Notes: a model not told the origin generated them from the letters alone. A stretch of DNA of 64,000 bases from an uncultured Nesterenkonia sp. (GCA_946222885.1 CAMIAK010000009.1:62001-126000), one strand, 5' to 3'; numbered from the stretch's first letter, positions 42,244 through 52,142 are shown. Numbers and translations are program-made.

Positions 42244-43010
42244 TGCGCCCCCTCGACGACGTCCCCCTCGGCGAGCGGACGCTGGTAGACGTCCTCGATG
42301 ACGGCGTCGGTGGCGGCGGCCGTGGGCCCGTCGAAGACCACCTCCCCGGCCCGCATGCCGATGATGCGGTCCGCGTAGTCGCGGGCGAGGTCGAGATGGT
42401 GCATGTTCACGATGCAGGTGATGCCCAGCTCCCGCTGGATGCGGCGCAGGTCGCCGAGCACCTTGCGGGCGGTCGGCGGGTCCAGGGAGGCCACCGGCTC
42501 GTCGGCCAGGATGACCTCGGGGTCCTGGGCGAGCACGCGGGCGATGGCCACGCGCTGCTGCTGCCCGCCGGAGAGCGCGGAAGCCCGGTTGTAGGCCTTG
42601 TCCACGATGCCGACCCTCTCCAGGGACTGGAAGGCGACCTCTTTGTCCTCGGCGCCGTACCAGCCCAGCAGGGACCGCCAGGTGGGGGTGACCGCGGAGC
42701 GTCCGATCAGCACGTTGTTGAGAACGCTGATGCGTCCGACGTTGTTGAACTGCTGGAAGATCATGCCCACCTTGGAGCGCAGCCTCCGCAGCTTGGACTT
42801 GTTCCTGGGGTCCACCACGGTGTCCCCGACGCTCAGGGTCCCGCCGGTGTAGGGCACCAGCCCGTTGACCGCCCGGATCAGGGTGGACTTGCCGGCCCCG
42901 GAGAGCCCGATGATCGCCACGAACTCGCCCTGCTCGATGTTCAGGGTGATGTCGTTCAGGCCTTTGAACCCGTTGGGGTAGACGACGTCGACGTTCTCAA
43001 ACTTGATCAT
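42240..43010 (-). CDS. phnC: Phosphonate-type ABC transporter ATPase 2
   Basis: A 256-residue PhnC-type ATPase: Walker A GLSGAGKST, MIFQQFNNVGRISVLNNVLIGR (diagnostic for PhnC), signature LSGGQQQRVAIARVL, Walker B VILADEPVASLDP. It energises the phnDCEE importer. It starts about 100 nt after phnD, with a hairpin between, which probably lowers its expression relative to the binding protein. The two PhnC proteins in the window are not recent duplicates, judging from their differing sequences. Confidence 0.93.
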   Translation of the reverse strand: MIKFENVDVVYPNGFKGLNDITLNIEQGEFVAIIGLSGAGKSTLIRAVNGLVPYTGGTLSVGDTVVDPRNKSKLRRLRSKVGMIFQQFNNVGRISVLNNVLIGRSAVTPTWRSLLGWYGAEDKEVAFQSLERVGIVDKAYNRASALSGGQQQRVAIARVLAQDPEVILADEPVASLDPPTARKVLGDLRRIQRELGITCIVNMHHLDLARDYADRIIGMRAGEVVFDGPTAAATDAVIEDVYQRPLAEGDVVEGAQ

Positions 43011-43028
43011 GTGAAAAGGTCCTCAGCG

Positions 43029-43070
43029 CTGGGGGCACGAGGCCGGCGTCCGGCCGGTCCGTGCCCCCAG
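43029..43070 (-). terminator. Hairpin between phnD and phnC (importer 2)
   Basis: CTGGGGGCAC at 43029-43038 pairs with its complement at 43061-43070, with an inner GGCCGG/CCGGCC stem. It lies inside the operon, as expected of a partial terminator or RNA-stabilising element that favours the binding protein. Confidence 0.6.
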
Positions 43071-43110
43071 CATCTCAGAGATGTCCTCTCAGCTCAGTGA
43101 GCGGCAGGGA

Positions 43111-44169
43111 TCACTCGCCGGCTTCGTCGCCGAAGTCGTTGTAGACCTGGCGCGCGACGTCGAGGGCCTCCTCATCGGCGGGGGCCAGGCCCTCGATCTC
43201 GTAGACCTGGTAGAGCGGGTCACCCTCGGTGCCCTCGTCCTCATCGGCGACCTCGACCTCTTCGCCGAAGGAGAGGAAGGCGTCGACCAGGACGTCCTGC
43301 TCCTCCTCGGTGAACTCGTCGGAGGCGACGATGCCGTCGTTCGGGATCGGGCCGGCCCAGGCGAAGACCACGAGCTCCTCGCCGACGTCCGGGTTGTCGT
43401 CGACGATGTTGGTGCGGGCGTCGTCGAAGGAGGTGCCGATGGTGTAGTCACCGTTGTAGACGGCCTGGACGGCCTGGTCGTGGCCGCCCGCGAACTGGGC
43501 GTCCACCTCCACGCCGAGCTCGTTGAGCTGGGTCTGCGGGAAGTAGAAGCCGGAGGCGGAGCCCTCCTCCACATAGGCCACGGAGGTGCCGTCCTCGATC
43601 AGCTCCAGGGCGTCCTCACCCATCGGGCCGTAGTCGGCGAGCTCCCCGGACTCCTCGTCATAGATGCCGTTGCAGAAGGAGTAGCCGTCCTCGTCCTGGA
43701 CGACGTCGTCCAGGCAGTAGGTGTCGGGGTCGTTGGTGAACCACTGGGTCACGTACTGGTCGGAGCCGAAGCGGATGGACTGCAGGATCGGCACGCCGCC
43801 GACCTCGTCCTCGGCCTGGATCATGCCGACCGGACCGGACATCAGCAGCTGGACGTCGCCGGACTGCATGCCCTGGATGACGCCCTGGTAGCTGTCGGCG
43901 AAGAAGATCTCCACGGGGAAGCCGTCCAGGGACTCGGAGAGCTGGTCGGCCAGCGCCTCGGCGTTCTCCTCCTCCGCCTGGGTGGCGGAGTCGGTGGCGG
44001 GCACCAGGCCGATGGTGATCGAGTCGACGGACTCGATGGCGGCGTCGCCGCCGTCCTCGCCCTCGTCCTCCCCGTTGCCCCCGACGTCGCCCTCGTCACC
44101 GGCACAGCTGGCCAGGGCGAGGGTCAGGACGCTTGCCAGCGCGAACGCGGACTTGGTCTTCATGCGCAT
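43111..44169 (-). CDS. phnD: Phosphonate-type substrate-binding lipoprotein 2
   Basis: A 352-residue PhnD-family receptor with a signal peptide and lipobox LALASC, then a Glu/Asp/Gly-rich tether. The core has TIGLVPATDSATQAEENAEAL-like opening sequence, FFADSYQGVIQGMQSGDVQLL and GTSFDDARTNI. Unlike PhnD1 it has two Cys in the middle (YCLDDVV and SFCNGIYD), probably a disulfide. The ATG at 44169 is preferred because GAGG lies 8 nt upstream; other in-frame ATGs upstream lack one. First gene of the operon. Confidence 0.88.
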   Translation of the reverse strand: MRMKTKSAFALASVLTLALASCAGDEGDVGGNGEDEGEDGGDAAIESVDSITIGLVPATDSATQAEEENAEALADQLSESLDGFPVEIFFADSYQGVIQGMQSGDVQLLMSGPVGMIQAEDEVGGVPILQSIRFGSDQYVTQWFTNDPDTYCLDDVVQDEDGYSFCNGIYDEESGELADYGPMGEDALELIEDGTSVAYVEEGSASGFYFPQTQLNELGVEVDAQFAGGHDQAVQAVYNGDYTIGTSFDDARTNIVDDNPDVGEELVVFAWAGPIPNDGIVASDEFTEEEQDVLVDAFLSFGEEVEVADEDEGTEGDPLYQVYEIEGLAPADEEALDVARQVYNDFGDEAGE

Positions 44170-44338
44170 GTGGAGTTCCTCTTTCATCAAGATGCAGGTG
44201 CGCGGCCTCATCGGCCTCCCCGCGCAGTGAGAGGCCGGTAGAGGCTCCTGACATGCGCGGTTCTGAGGATCACTCTAAGCGGACGGTGTGAGGGCGACAA
44301 CCCGGCAATGCCGAGTTAGACGAGGCGTCACTCAATGT

Positions 44339-45138
44339 TTACACGGTCAGGTCCTGGAGGGCCGAGGCGGCTTCCTCCCAGGAGGCGACCCTGTGATCGG
44401 GCTCTCCCAGCCCGGTGGAGAAGCGGTCGATGAGCACCGTGGTCCCGCCCAGGGCGGCCACATGCTCGAGGTCGTTGCGCCAGATGTCCCCCACAGAGAC
44501 GATCTGCCCCGGCGCGGCGGTGACGCCGGAGCGCTCCCGGGCGGCCCGGACCGCGGCGGGCATGCCGAAGGGCTTCTGCGCCCCGTTGATGACGGCGTCG
44601 AAGCTGCCGTCCAGCCCCAGGTGCTCCAGCCAGGGGCCGAAGGCCTCAGCCGGAGAGTTGGTGATCAGCACGACGCCGGCGTGCTTCCGCAGCCCGGCCA
44701 GCAGGTCGTGCGCGCCCTCAGGGGCATGCACGTCGGAATGCTCCAGGCCGCGGGCCAGCAGAGCCTTCCGGCCCTCGCGGAAGGCGGTGCCGGCCTCCTC
44801 GTCGGTCAGCCCGGACTGGACCGCCAGCAGCTGAACCAGCTGATAGCCGTCCTGCAGCGGCCAGGAGGTGGGGTGGGCCTTGATCTTCGCGGGCCCTTCG
44901 GCGCGCACCGGCTCCCGGTCCACGCCTGACGGGCGCCCGGCGTCGTCATAACGGATCTCCGGGGCGAGCAGCGTGTTCTGCCCGAAGGCGCGCTGGACCG
45001 CGCCGCGGACTCCCCCAGCCGGGAGACCCAGTCCCTTCTCCGCGAGGAGGCGGTCAGCCTGCTCGGCGTAGAAGAGGACCGGGTCGTCGCCCAGGCAGAG
45101 GGTCCCGTCGAAGTCGAGGAGAAGGAGTCCCTCCCGGG

Positions 45139-45142
<4 letters not shown>
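44339..45142 (-). CDS. HAD-superfamily hydrolase downstream of fba
   Basis: A 267-residue HAD hydrolase with motif I LLLLDFDGTLCLGDD, motif II VVLITNSPAEAFG, Lys in GAQKPFGMP and motif IV IVSVGDIWRNDLEHV. The cap between motifs I and II is alpha-helical. The GTG start at 45142 overlaps the fba stop as GTGA, so it is co-translated with the aldolase; an open frame extending further into fba is not needed. The substrate is unknown, and a sugar phosphate is plausible from the context. Confidence 0.78.
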
Positions 45143-46161
<1,019 letters not shown>

Positions 46162-46250
46162 GTCAGGAACTCCTTCAGGTCTGTTTCGATGGCGACAGCG
46201 TCGTCGGTGCCTTCGTCGCCCATCCTACCCACCGCTGTCCGGCCTGCTGC

Positions 46251-46256
46251 TAGATT
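46251..46256 (+). promoter_or_regulatory. Minus-10 of leaderless HAD gene
   Basis: TAGATT lies 6 nt before the ATG at 46263 and there is no ribosome site. Confidence 0.5.
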
Positions 46257-46262
46257 TGCCGG

Positions 46263-47099
46263 ATGACTCTGAGCTCCCCGGCCGCCCGGCCGCCCTTCGG
46301 CCTGCTGCTGGACGTGGACGGACCCATCGCCTCCCCGGTGAGCCGGACGGTCGCCGTGGAGTCCATCGGCTGGGACCTGGTCAGCATGGCCAACCGGGGC
46401 ATCCCGGTCATCTTCAACACCGGGCGCTCGGACGCCTTCATCGCCGAGCAGGTGGTCCCGGTGCTGCGCTCCGCCGGCCTGGAACCGGCGACGCCGGTCT
46501 GCACGGTCAGCGAGAAGGGCGCCGTCTGGGCCGAGGTCACCCGGGAGGGGCTCGGGGAGGTCACCGTGGATGCGGACCTGAGACTGCCCGATGCCCTCTC
46601 CGAGGACGTCCGGAGCCTGGTGGCCGAGCGCTTCGCGGAGCTGATGTTCTTCGATGAGACCAAGCGGGCCATGGTCTCGGTGGAACAGCACGTGGAGGTG
46701 CCCTCCGAACGCTACCGGGAGGCCCAGCAGGAGTTCGACGCCCTGCTCCCGGCCCTGCTGAAGAGGCACGGCCTGGACCAGGTGCGCATCGACCCGACGA
46801 TCATCTCCACGGATGTGGAGCATGAGCGCCTGGGCAAGGACCTGGGCGCCGAACGGAGCCTGCGGCTGCTGGAGGCCCGGGGCATCAGCCCGCAGGCCTG
46901 GTACACGATGGGCGATTCGCGCACCGACTATGCGATGGCGGACTGGCTGCACAGACAGGGGCACACGGTCAGCCACGTGGACGTCCGCCCGGCCGACGGC
47001 GTCCCGGAGACGCCCTATCCGGTGCTGGTCTCGGAGACGGGCGCCGTCCACGACGAGGCCGGCGCCGAGTTCCTGGGCCGCTGGGTCCGGTCCCTCTGA
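46263..47099 (+). CDS. HAD-superfamily hydrolase, Cof-like
   Basis: A 278-residue HAD protein with motif I LLLDVDGPIASP, motif II FNTGRSDAF, a C2-type cap (about 90-190) and motif IV MGDSRTDYAMADWL. The arrangement is like Cof/sugar-phosphatase HADs, where Ser/Thr after TGR and the GDSxxDY motif bind phosphate and Mg. It is divergent from fba and convergent with azlD. The natural substrate is unknown. Confidence 0.78.
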   Translation: MTLSSPAARPPFGLLLDVDGPIASPVSRTVAVESIGWDLVSMANRGIPVIFNTGRSDAFIAEQVVPVLRSAGLEPATPVCTVSEKGAVWAEVTREGLGEVTVDADLRLPDALSEDVRSLVAERFAELMFFDETKRAMVSVEQHVEVPSERYREAQQEFDALLPALLKRHGLDQVRIDPTIISTDVEHERLGKDLGAERSLRLLEARGISPQAWYTMGDSRTDYAMADWLHRQGHTVSHVDVRPADGVPETPYPVLVSETGAVHDEAGAEFLGRWVRSL

Positions 47100-47103
47100 G
47101 CGC

Positions 47104-47415
47104 TCACGGGAAGCCGAGCATCCGCAGTCCCGCGGCCGCGGCGGCACCGATGATCACCACCACGATGAACGGCGCCCGCAGCAGCAGCGCGACGGCAGCC
47201 GCGAGCAGCGCCCCGATCCGTGCGTCGAAGCTGAGCCCGCCGTCGCCGGAGAAGGTGTTCATGGCGACCAGCGCGGCCAGCAGCGCGATGGTCAGCACCC
47301 CCGAGATCTGGGTGACCAGCCGGTGCTGCAGCCAGCGGGCGGGCACCAGGTAGCCGATGATCTTGGTGGCGTAGGCGGCCGCGCAGGCCAGCAGCACCCA
47401 GGTCCACAGACTCAT
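47104..47415 (-). CDS. azlD: AzlD/BrnE-type exporter small subunit
   Basis: A 103-residue membrane protein with three to four helices (WTWVLLACAAAYATKIIGYL, ISGVLTIALLAALVAM and the C-terminal hydrophobic pair). It is the small subunit of branched-chain amino acid exporters (AzlD/BrnE). The ATG at 47415 overlaps the azlC stop as ATGA. In Corynebacterium glutamicum BrnFE also exports methionine, which fits the methionine-related genes of this window. Confidence 0.88.
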   Translation of the reverse strand: MSLWTWVLLACAAAYATKIIGYLVPARWLQHRLVTQISGVLTIALLAALVAMNTFSGDGGLSFDARIGALLAAAVALLLRAPFIVVVIIGAAAAAGLRMLGFP

Positions 47416-48128
47416 GCGACCACCTGGTCCTGCCTCCGGGCTGAGACCAGGCCCCAGACCACGGCGACGCCGGCGGCGATGAGGATCGGGATCCCGGCCG
47501 GGACCAGCGGCATCGTCAGGGTGGTGATCAGCGCAGCCAGCACGGCCAGCGCCCAGGGCTCCCTGGACCTCAGCCGCGGCCACAGCAGTCCCAGGAAGGC
47601 CGCGACGACGGCGCCGTCGAGGCCCAGCGCCTCCGGCTCCGCGATGAAGTCGCCCAGCAGCGCACCGATCACAGTGGCGATGTTCCAGCCGATGTAGACG
47701 CCCAAGCCGGTGAACCAGAAGCCACGGCGCTGTTCCGCGGCGGTCTCCTGGGCGGTGGAGACCGCCATGGACTCGTCGATGGTCACCTGCGCGGCCGCGT
47801 ACTTCCTGAAGCCCGCCGGGTTCAGCAGCGCCTTGAGCTGGACGGCGTAGATGGTGTTGCGCACCGAGAGCAGAGTCGCTCCGGTGAAGGCCGTGGCGGG
47901 GGATCCGCCGGAGGCGAGGACCCCGATGAATGCGAACTGCGAGCCTCCGGTGAACATGAGCGCACTCAGCGCGATGGCCTGCCAGAGGGTCAGCCCGGAG
48001 GCCACGGCCAGCGCCCCGAAGGAGATCCCGTAGAGCGCGACGGCGGCCGAGATCGAGAGCCCCATCCGTGCGGCCGGGGTCAGCCGCAGCAGCCGCCCGT
48101 CGTCGTGATCCTTCGAAGCTTCATCCAC
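47412..48128 (-). CDS. azlC: AzlC/BrnF-type exporter large subunit
   Basis: This 238-residue membrane protein is an AzlC/BrnF-family exporter subunit with about seven helices: YGISFGALAVASGLTLWQAI, FTGGSQFAFIGVLASGG, RNTIYAVQLK, TIDESMAVSTAQ. It exports branched-chain amino acids and perhaps methionine with AzlD. The GTG start at 48128 is selected because TATTAT lies 6 nt upstream and there is no ribosome site, consistent with a leaderless message. It is divergent from lrp. Confidence 0.87.
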   Translation of the reverse strand: MDEASKDHDDGRLLRLTPAARMGLSISAAVALYGISFGALAVASGLTLWQAIALSALMFTGGSQFAFIGVLASGGSPATAFTGATLLSVRNTIYAVQLKALLNPAGFRKYAAAQVTIDESMAVSTAQETAAEQRRGFWFTGLGVYIGWNIATVIGALLGDFIAEPEALGLDGAVVAAFLGLLWPRLRSREPWALAVLAALITTLTMPLVPAGIPILIAAGVAVVWGLVSARRQDQVVA

Positions 48129-48191
48129 AGGGCAATAATAATGAAAAATCTCCCGGAAAATATTGCCGTTCCGCAATGATATTCTCCTGAC
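48129..48191. promoter_or_regulatory. Divergent leaderless promoters with GCAAT boxes
   Basis: The AT-rich azlC-lrp gap has TATTAT (48140-48135, minus) 6 nt from the azlC GTG and TATTCT (48180-48185, plus) 6 nt from the lrp ATG. GCAAT or its complement occurs at 48132-48136, 48062-48066 shifted by 100 (that is 48162-48166) and 48173-48177, the last two forming an ATTGC-N6-GCAAT dyad. It is a probable Lrp binding region. Confidence 0.55.
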
Positions 48192-48644
48192 ATGCGCAAT
48201 AAGCATGCGGTGGATGACCTAGACCTTGCGATCATTGCTGAACTGCAGAGGGACGCCCGGCTGAGCAACACCGAGCTGGCCCGCAGAGTGGGACTGACGC
48301 CGGCTCCGTGCCTGCGCCGTGTGCAGCGGCTGGAGCAGGACGGCGTGATCGAGGGCTACCACGCGGCCCTGAACCCCAAGGCTGCGGGACAGGGCTTCGA
48401 GGTGATCGTCGCCGTCGACATCGCGGTCAACAACACGACCACCATCCAGGACTTCGAGGAAGCCGCCGTCGCGGTGCCCGAGGTGACGGAGGTCCGCCGC
48501 ATGTTCGGCCAGCCCGACTACTACCTCCGGGTGCAGGTCGCCGACGGCGAGGCCTATGAGGCCCTGACCATCTCCACACTCTCCCAGCTCCCGGCGGTCA
48601 GCCGCATCCTCTCCCACCAGACCATGCGCCGCCTCAAGGGCTGA
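48192..48644 (+). CDS. lrp: Lrp/AsnC-family regulator
   Basis: This 150-residue protein has an N-terminal AsnC-type helix-turn-helix (LDLAIIAELQRDARLSNTEL, RVGLTPAPCLRRVQRLEQDG) and a C-terminal RAM ligand-binding domain (EVIVAVDIAV, VTEVRRMFGQPDYYLRVQV). In Corynebacterium glutamicum the divergent Lrp activates brnFE in response to Leu/Met; the same arrangement is present here. It appears leaderless: no ribosome site precedes the ATG and a minus-10 ends 6 nt before it. Confidence 0.92.
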   Translation: MRNKHAVDDLDLAIIAELQRDARLSNTELARRVGLTPAPCLRRVQRLEQDGVIEGYHAALNPKAAGQGFEVIVAVDIAVNNTTTIQDFEEAAVAVPEVTEVRRMFGQPDYYLRVQVADGEAYEALTISTLSQLPAVSRILSHQTMRRLKG

Positions 48645-48678
48645 GGGCGGGGGCACGAGGCCGTCATCCGGGACCCGA

Positions 48679-50187
48679 TCAGCGCGCCCCGGCCTGGGCC
48701 CGGGCTCCCTCCACGGCGAGGTCGAACTCCTCGGTGATCCCGGCATCGTCCTTGAAGGTCAGGCGGCTGACCACGACGGCGACCAGGACGTTGGCCGCGA
48801 AGCCGGGGATGATCTCGTAGAGGGTCGCGCCGAAGACCTCGGGGCCGAAGGAGGACCAGAGGAACACGGTCGCCGCGCCGGCCACCATGCCCGCCAGCGC
48901 GCCGGCGCTGCTGAGCCGCCGCCAGAACAGGGACAGCAGGATCGCCGGGCCGAAGGAGGCGCCGAAGCCCGCCCAGGCGAAGGCCACCAGCTCCAGGATC
49001 GTGCCGCCCGGGTTCAGCGCCAGCAGCACGCCGACGACGGCGACGACCAGCACGCAGACCCGGCCCAGCACCAGCAGCGAGCGCTGCGAGCTCTTCCGGC
49101 CGAACACCTGATAGATGTCCTCCACGAAGGCCGAGGAGCTGACGATCAGCTGGCTGGAGACCGTGCTCATGATCGAGGCCAGCACCGCGGCGAAGACGAA
49201 GCCGACGATCAGCGGATGCAGCAGGATCTGTGAGAGCGCGAGCACCACATGCTCGGGGTTGTCCAGGCTGTGGGCGGTGTCGTTGAAGTAGGCGACGCCG
49301 GCCAGGCCAGCCACCACGGCGCCGAGCAGGGACAGCGCCATCCAGCCGATGCCGATCCGGCGGGCCGCCGTCGCCGCCGCCGGGTTGCGCAGCGCCATGA
49401 AGCGGACGATCACATGCGGCTGGCCGAAGTAGCCCAGCCCCCAGGCCAGCGCGGAGACGATGCCGACCATCGCGGCCGCGGTGAGGGCCTCCCCGCCGAA
49501 GAGGGACAGGCGGGAGGGGTCGACCTCGTCGATGACAGCGACCGCCTCACCCACCCCGCCCAGGGAGAACAGCGCGATCACCGGGACGATCAGCAGGGCG
49601 AAGAGCATCATCGCACCCTGCACGACATCGGTCAGCGAGGCACCCAGGAAACCGCCGAGCAGGGTGTAGAGCAGGGTCACCCCGGCCACGACGAACATGC
49701 CGGTGAGGTATTCGGTGTCGAAGGCCAGCAGGAAGAACTCGCCGCCGGCCACCATCATGGAGGCCACGTAGAAGGTGAAGAAGACCAGCACGATCACTCC
49801 GGAGGCGATGCGCAGCGAGCGGCTGCGGTCATGCAGGCGGTTCTCGAAGAAGCTGGGGATGGTGATCGAGTTCTTGGCAACCTCGGTGTAGGAGCGAAGC
49901 CGCGGGGCCACGAAGCGCCAGTTCAGGTAGGCGCCGATGGTCAGGCCCACGGCGATCCACGCCTCGATGAGGCCGGCCAGGTAGATCGCACCGGGCAGGC
50001 CCATCATCAGCCAGCCGGACATGTCCGAGGCGCCGGCGCTCAGCGCCGCGGCCCAGGAGGGGAGGTTTCGCCCGGCGAGCATGTAGCCCTCATGGTCGGC
50101 GGTGCGGCGATAGGCATAGAGCCCGATCGCGATCATCACTGCGAAGTACAGGATCAGCGCAATGATGAGATAGGCCTGGTCGGACAC
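48679..50187 (-). CDS. putP: Sodium/proline symporter
   Basis: A 502-residue SSS-family symporter with about 13 helices. AGRNLPSWAAALSAGASDMSGW, GLPGAIYLAGLIEAWIAVGL and YFGQPHVIVRFMALR are PutP landmarks (sodium and proline sites), and AAVLASIMSTVSSQLIVSSSAF is the highly conserved sodium-binding helix 8. It imports proline, useful as an osmolyte or carbon source. The GTG start follows a GAGGAG ribosome site. Confidence 0.93.
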   Translation of the reverse strand: MSDQAYLIIALILYFAVMIAIGLYAYRRTADHEGYMLAGRNLPSWAAALSAGASDMSGWLMMGLPGAIYLAGLIEAWIAVGLTIGAYLNWRFVAPRLRSYTEVAKNSITIPSFFENRLHDRSRSLRIASGVIVLVFFTFYVASMMVAGGEFFLLAFDTEYLTGMFVVAGVTLLYTLLGGFLGASLTDVVQGAMMLFALLIVPVIALFSLGGVGEAVAVIDEVDPSRLSLFGGEALTAAAMVGIVSALAWGLGYFGQPHVIVRFMALRNPAAATAARRIGIGWMALSLLGAVVAGLAGVAYFNDTAHSLDNPEHVVLALSQILLHPLIVGFVFAAVLASIMSTVSSQLIVSSSAFVEDIYQVFGRKSSQRSLLVLGRVCVLVVAVVGVLLALNPGGTILELVAFAWAGFGASFGPAILLSLFWRRLSSAGALAGMVAGAATVFLWSSFGPEVFGATLYEIIPGFAANVLVAVVVSRLTFKDDAGITEEFDLAVEGARAQAGAR

Positions 50188-50293
50188 AGAGACTCCTCAG
50201 AAGCGGGGAAGGTGGAAAGTGAGCAACACCACGTTACTCCAAAGTTTCCGATTCCTCTCATCGGGACTCGTCTCCGGCTCCGGAGCGTCTTCC

Positions 50294-50908
50294 TCAGAAG
50301 CGGTGCTGCCGGACCCAGGCGTGCATCGCGATGCCGGCGGCCACCCCGGCGTTGATGGACCGGGTGGACCCGAACTGCGCGATGGAGAGTGTGTCCCGCG
50401 CAGCCTGCCGGATCTCCTCGCTCAGGCCGGGCCCCTCCTGCCCGAAGACCAGCACACAGCGCTCGGGCAGGTCATAGGTCTCCAGGGGAACGGACTCGGG
50501 GAAGAGGTCGACGCCGATCACCGGCACCCCCGCCTGCCGCGCCCAGTCCACGAACTCCTCCACTGAGGGGTGGTGGCGGACGTGCTGGTAGCGGTCGGTG
50601 ACCATCGCGCCCCGCCGGTTCCAGCGTCTCTTCCCGATGATGTGCACCTCTTCGGCCAGGAAGGCGTTGGCGGTTCGGACCACGGTGCCGATGTTGAAGT
50701 CGTGCTGCCAGTTCTCGATCGCCACGTGGAACCCGTGCCGGCGCCGGTCCAGGTCGGCGACGATCGCCTCACGGGTCCAATACCGGTATCCGTCCACCAC
50801 ATTGCGGCGGTCGCCCTCACGCAGCAGCTCCGGATCCCACTGATCGCCCTCCGGCCAGGGGCCCTCCCAGGGCCCGACGCCGACCTCACGCTGTTCTTCA
50901 TCTGCCAC
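50294..50908 (-). CDS. TrmH/SpoU-family RNA methyltransferase
   Basis: This 204-residue protein is a SPOUT-class RNA 2'-O-methyltransferase: NWQHDFNIGTVVRTANAF (motif 1), LVFGQEGPGLS (motif 2) and SINAGVAAGIAMHAW (motif 3), which form the SAM-binding knot. The substrate RNA (tRNA or rRNA) is not evident. The GTG at 50908 is preferred because TACTCT ends 7 nt upstream, suggesting a leaderless message; an open frame extends upstream only as antisense of the next gene. Confidence 0.85.
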   Translation of the reverse strand: MADEEQREVGVGPWEGPWPEGDQWDPELLREGDRRNVVDGYRYWTREAIVADLDRRRHGFHVAIENWQHDFNIGTVVRTANAFLAEEVHIIGKRRWNRRGAMVTDRYQHVRHHPSVEEFVDWARQAGVPVIGVDLFPESVPLETYDLPERCVLVFGQEGPGLSEEIRQAARDTLSIAQFGSTRSINAGVAAGIAMHAWVRQHRF

Positions 50909-50915
50909 GCCCCCG

Positions 50916-50933
50916 AGAGTATCTGAGTAGGCT
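50916..50933. promoter_or_regulatory. Divergent leaderless minus-10 elements
   Basis: TACTCT (50921-50916, minus) is 7 nt before the methyltransferase GTG and TAGGCT (50928-50933, plus) is 6 nt before the aminotransferase ATG. Neither gene has a clear ribosome site. Confidence 0.5.
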
Positions 50934-50939
50934 CGGGGT

Positions 50940-52124
50940 ATGAGCCAGATCCCCAATCCTCTGGAACAGCTCCCCCTCGACCAGCTCCGGCAGCGTCGCT
51001 CCGCGAAATGGCGGGCCTTCGGCGACGACGTGCTCCCGCTGTGGGTGGCCGAGCAGGACGTCCCGCTGGCGGAGCCGGTCGCGGAGGCTCTGCACCGGGC
51101 GGTGGAGCTCGGGGACACCGGCTATCCCTTCACCCGGGAGTACGCCGAGTCCTTCGCCCGATTCGCCGCCGAACGCTGGGAGTGGGAGCCCGAGCTGTCC
51201 CGGATCCGGCCGGTGCGGGACGTGATGACCGGCGTCGTGGAGGCGCTGAAGCTGGTCACCTATCTGGCCGACACCGTCATCGTGAACTCCCCGGTCTACC
51301 CGCCGTTCTTCAACTATCCGCGCAGTGCGGGGCTGCGCGTGGTGGAGGCTCCGCTGGGACAGGACGGCCGGCTGGACCTGGAGATGCTGGAGGAGTCCTT
51401 CAACCTGCGGACCCTGGGCGGCAGCGCGGCGTTCCTGCTGTGCAGCCCGCACAACCCCACCGGCGCGGTCCACACCCGGGAAGAGCTGGAGGAGGTCGCC
51501 CGGCTCTCCGAGAAGTACGGCGTGCCGGTGGTGGCCGATGAGATCCATGCACCGCTGGTGCACGGCGAGGCCGATTTTGTGCCGTATCTGACGGTGGATC
51601 CGCGCGGATACTCGCTGATGTCGGCGTCGAAGGCCTGGAACCTGGCGGGCACCAAGGCCGGTCTGCTGATCGCCGGCGAGGAGGCCGCGGGGAAGCTCAA
51701 GGAGCTGCCCCCGGAGGTGGCCCACGGCGCCAGCCACTTCGGCGTGCTCGCGCAGACCGCGGCCTACCGCGACGGCGGCCCCTGGCTCGACTCCCTGCTG
51801 GGCGGGCTCCAGCAGAACCGGGCCCTGCTGGGCCGGCTGCTGGATGAGCATCTGCCGGAGCTGAGCTGGACCGAGCCGGAGGGCACCTATCTGGCGTGGC
51901 TGGACTTCAGCGCCTACGGCTTCGAGGAGGACCAGCCCGACGGCGGCGCGGAGTCTCCCATCAGGGGACCCGCGAAGTTCCTGCTGAAGAATGCGCAGGT
52001 CGCCCTCACCGCAGGGCACCCCTTCGGCACCGGCGGCGAGCGCCGTGCCCGGCTGAACTTCGCCGCCTCCCAGCAGACCATCACGGAGGCCGTCGAACGG
52101 ATGGGCCGGGCGCTGCAGGCCTGA
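50940..52124 (+). CDS. patB: PatB/MalY-like C-S lyase (aminotransferase fold)
   Basis: This 394-residue fold-type I PLP enzyme is of the MalY/PatB group, usually cystathionine beta-lyase or other C-S lyase. It has LWVAEQDVPLAEPV, CSPHNPTGAVHTREEL, VADEIHAPLVHG and the PLP lysine (Lys231) in SASKAWNLAGTKAGL. It could split cystathionine or cysteine conjugates to give thiol, pyruvate and ammonia, which would again connect with sulfur metabolism. It is not behind a riboswitch. Confidence 0.88.
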   Translation: MSQIPNPLEQLPLDQLRQRRSAKWRAFGDDVLPLWVAEQDVPLAEPVAEALHRAVELGDTGYPFTREYAESFARFAAERWEWEPELSRIRPVRDVMTGVVEALKLVTYLADTVIVNSPVYPPFFNYPRSAGLRVVEAPLGQDGRLDLEMLEESFNLRTLGGSAAFLLCSPHNPTGAVHTREELEEVARLSEKYGVPVVADEIHAPLVHGEADFVPYLTVDPRGYSLMSASKAWNLAGTKAGLLIAGEEAAGKLKELPPEVAHGASHFGVLAQTAAYRDGGPWLDSLLGGLQQNRALLGRLLDEHLPELSWTEPEGTYLAWLDFSAYGFEEDQPDGGAESPIRGPAKFLLKNAQVALTAGHPFGTGGERRARLNFAASQQTITEAVERMGRALQA

Positions 52125-52142
52125 GCTCCCAGCAGAGCACCC

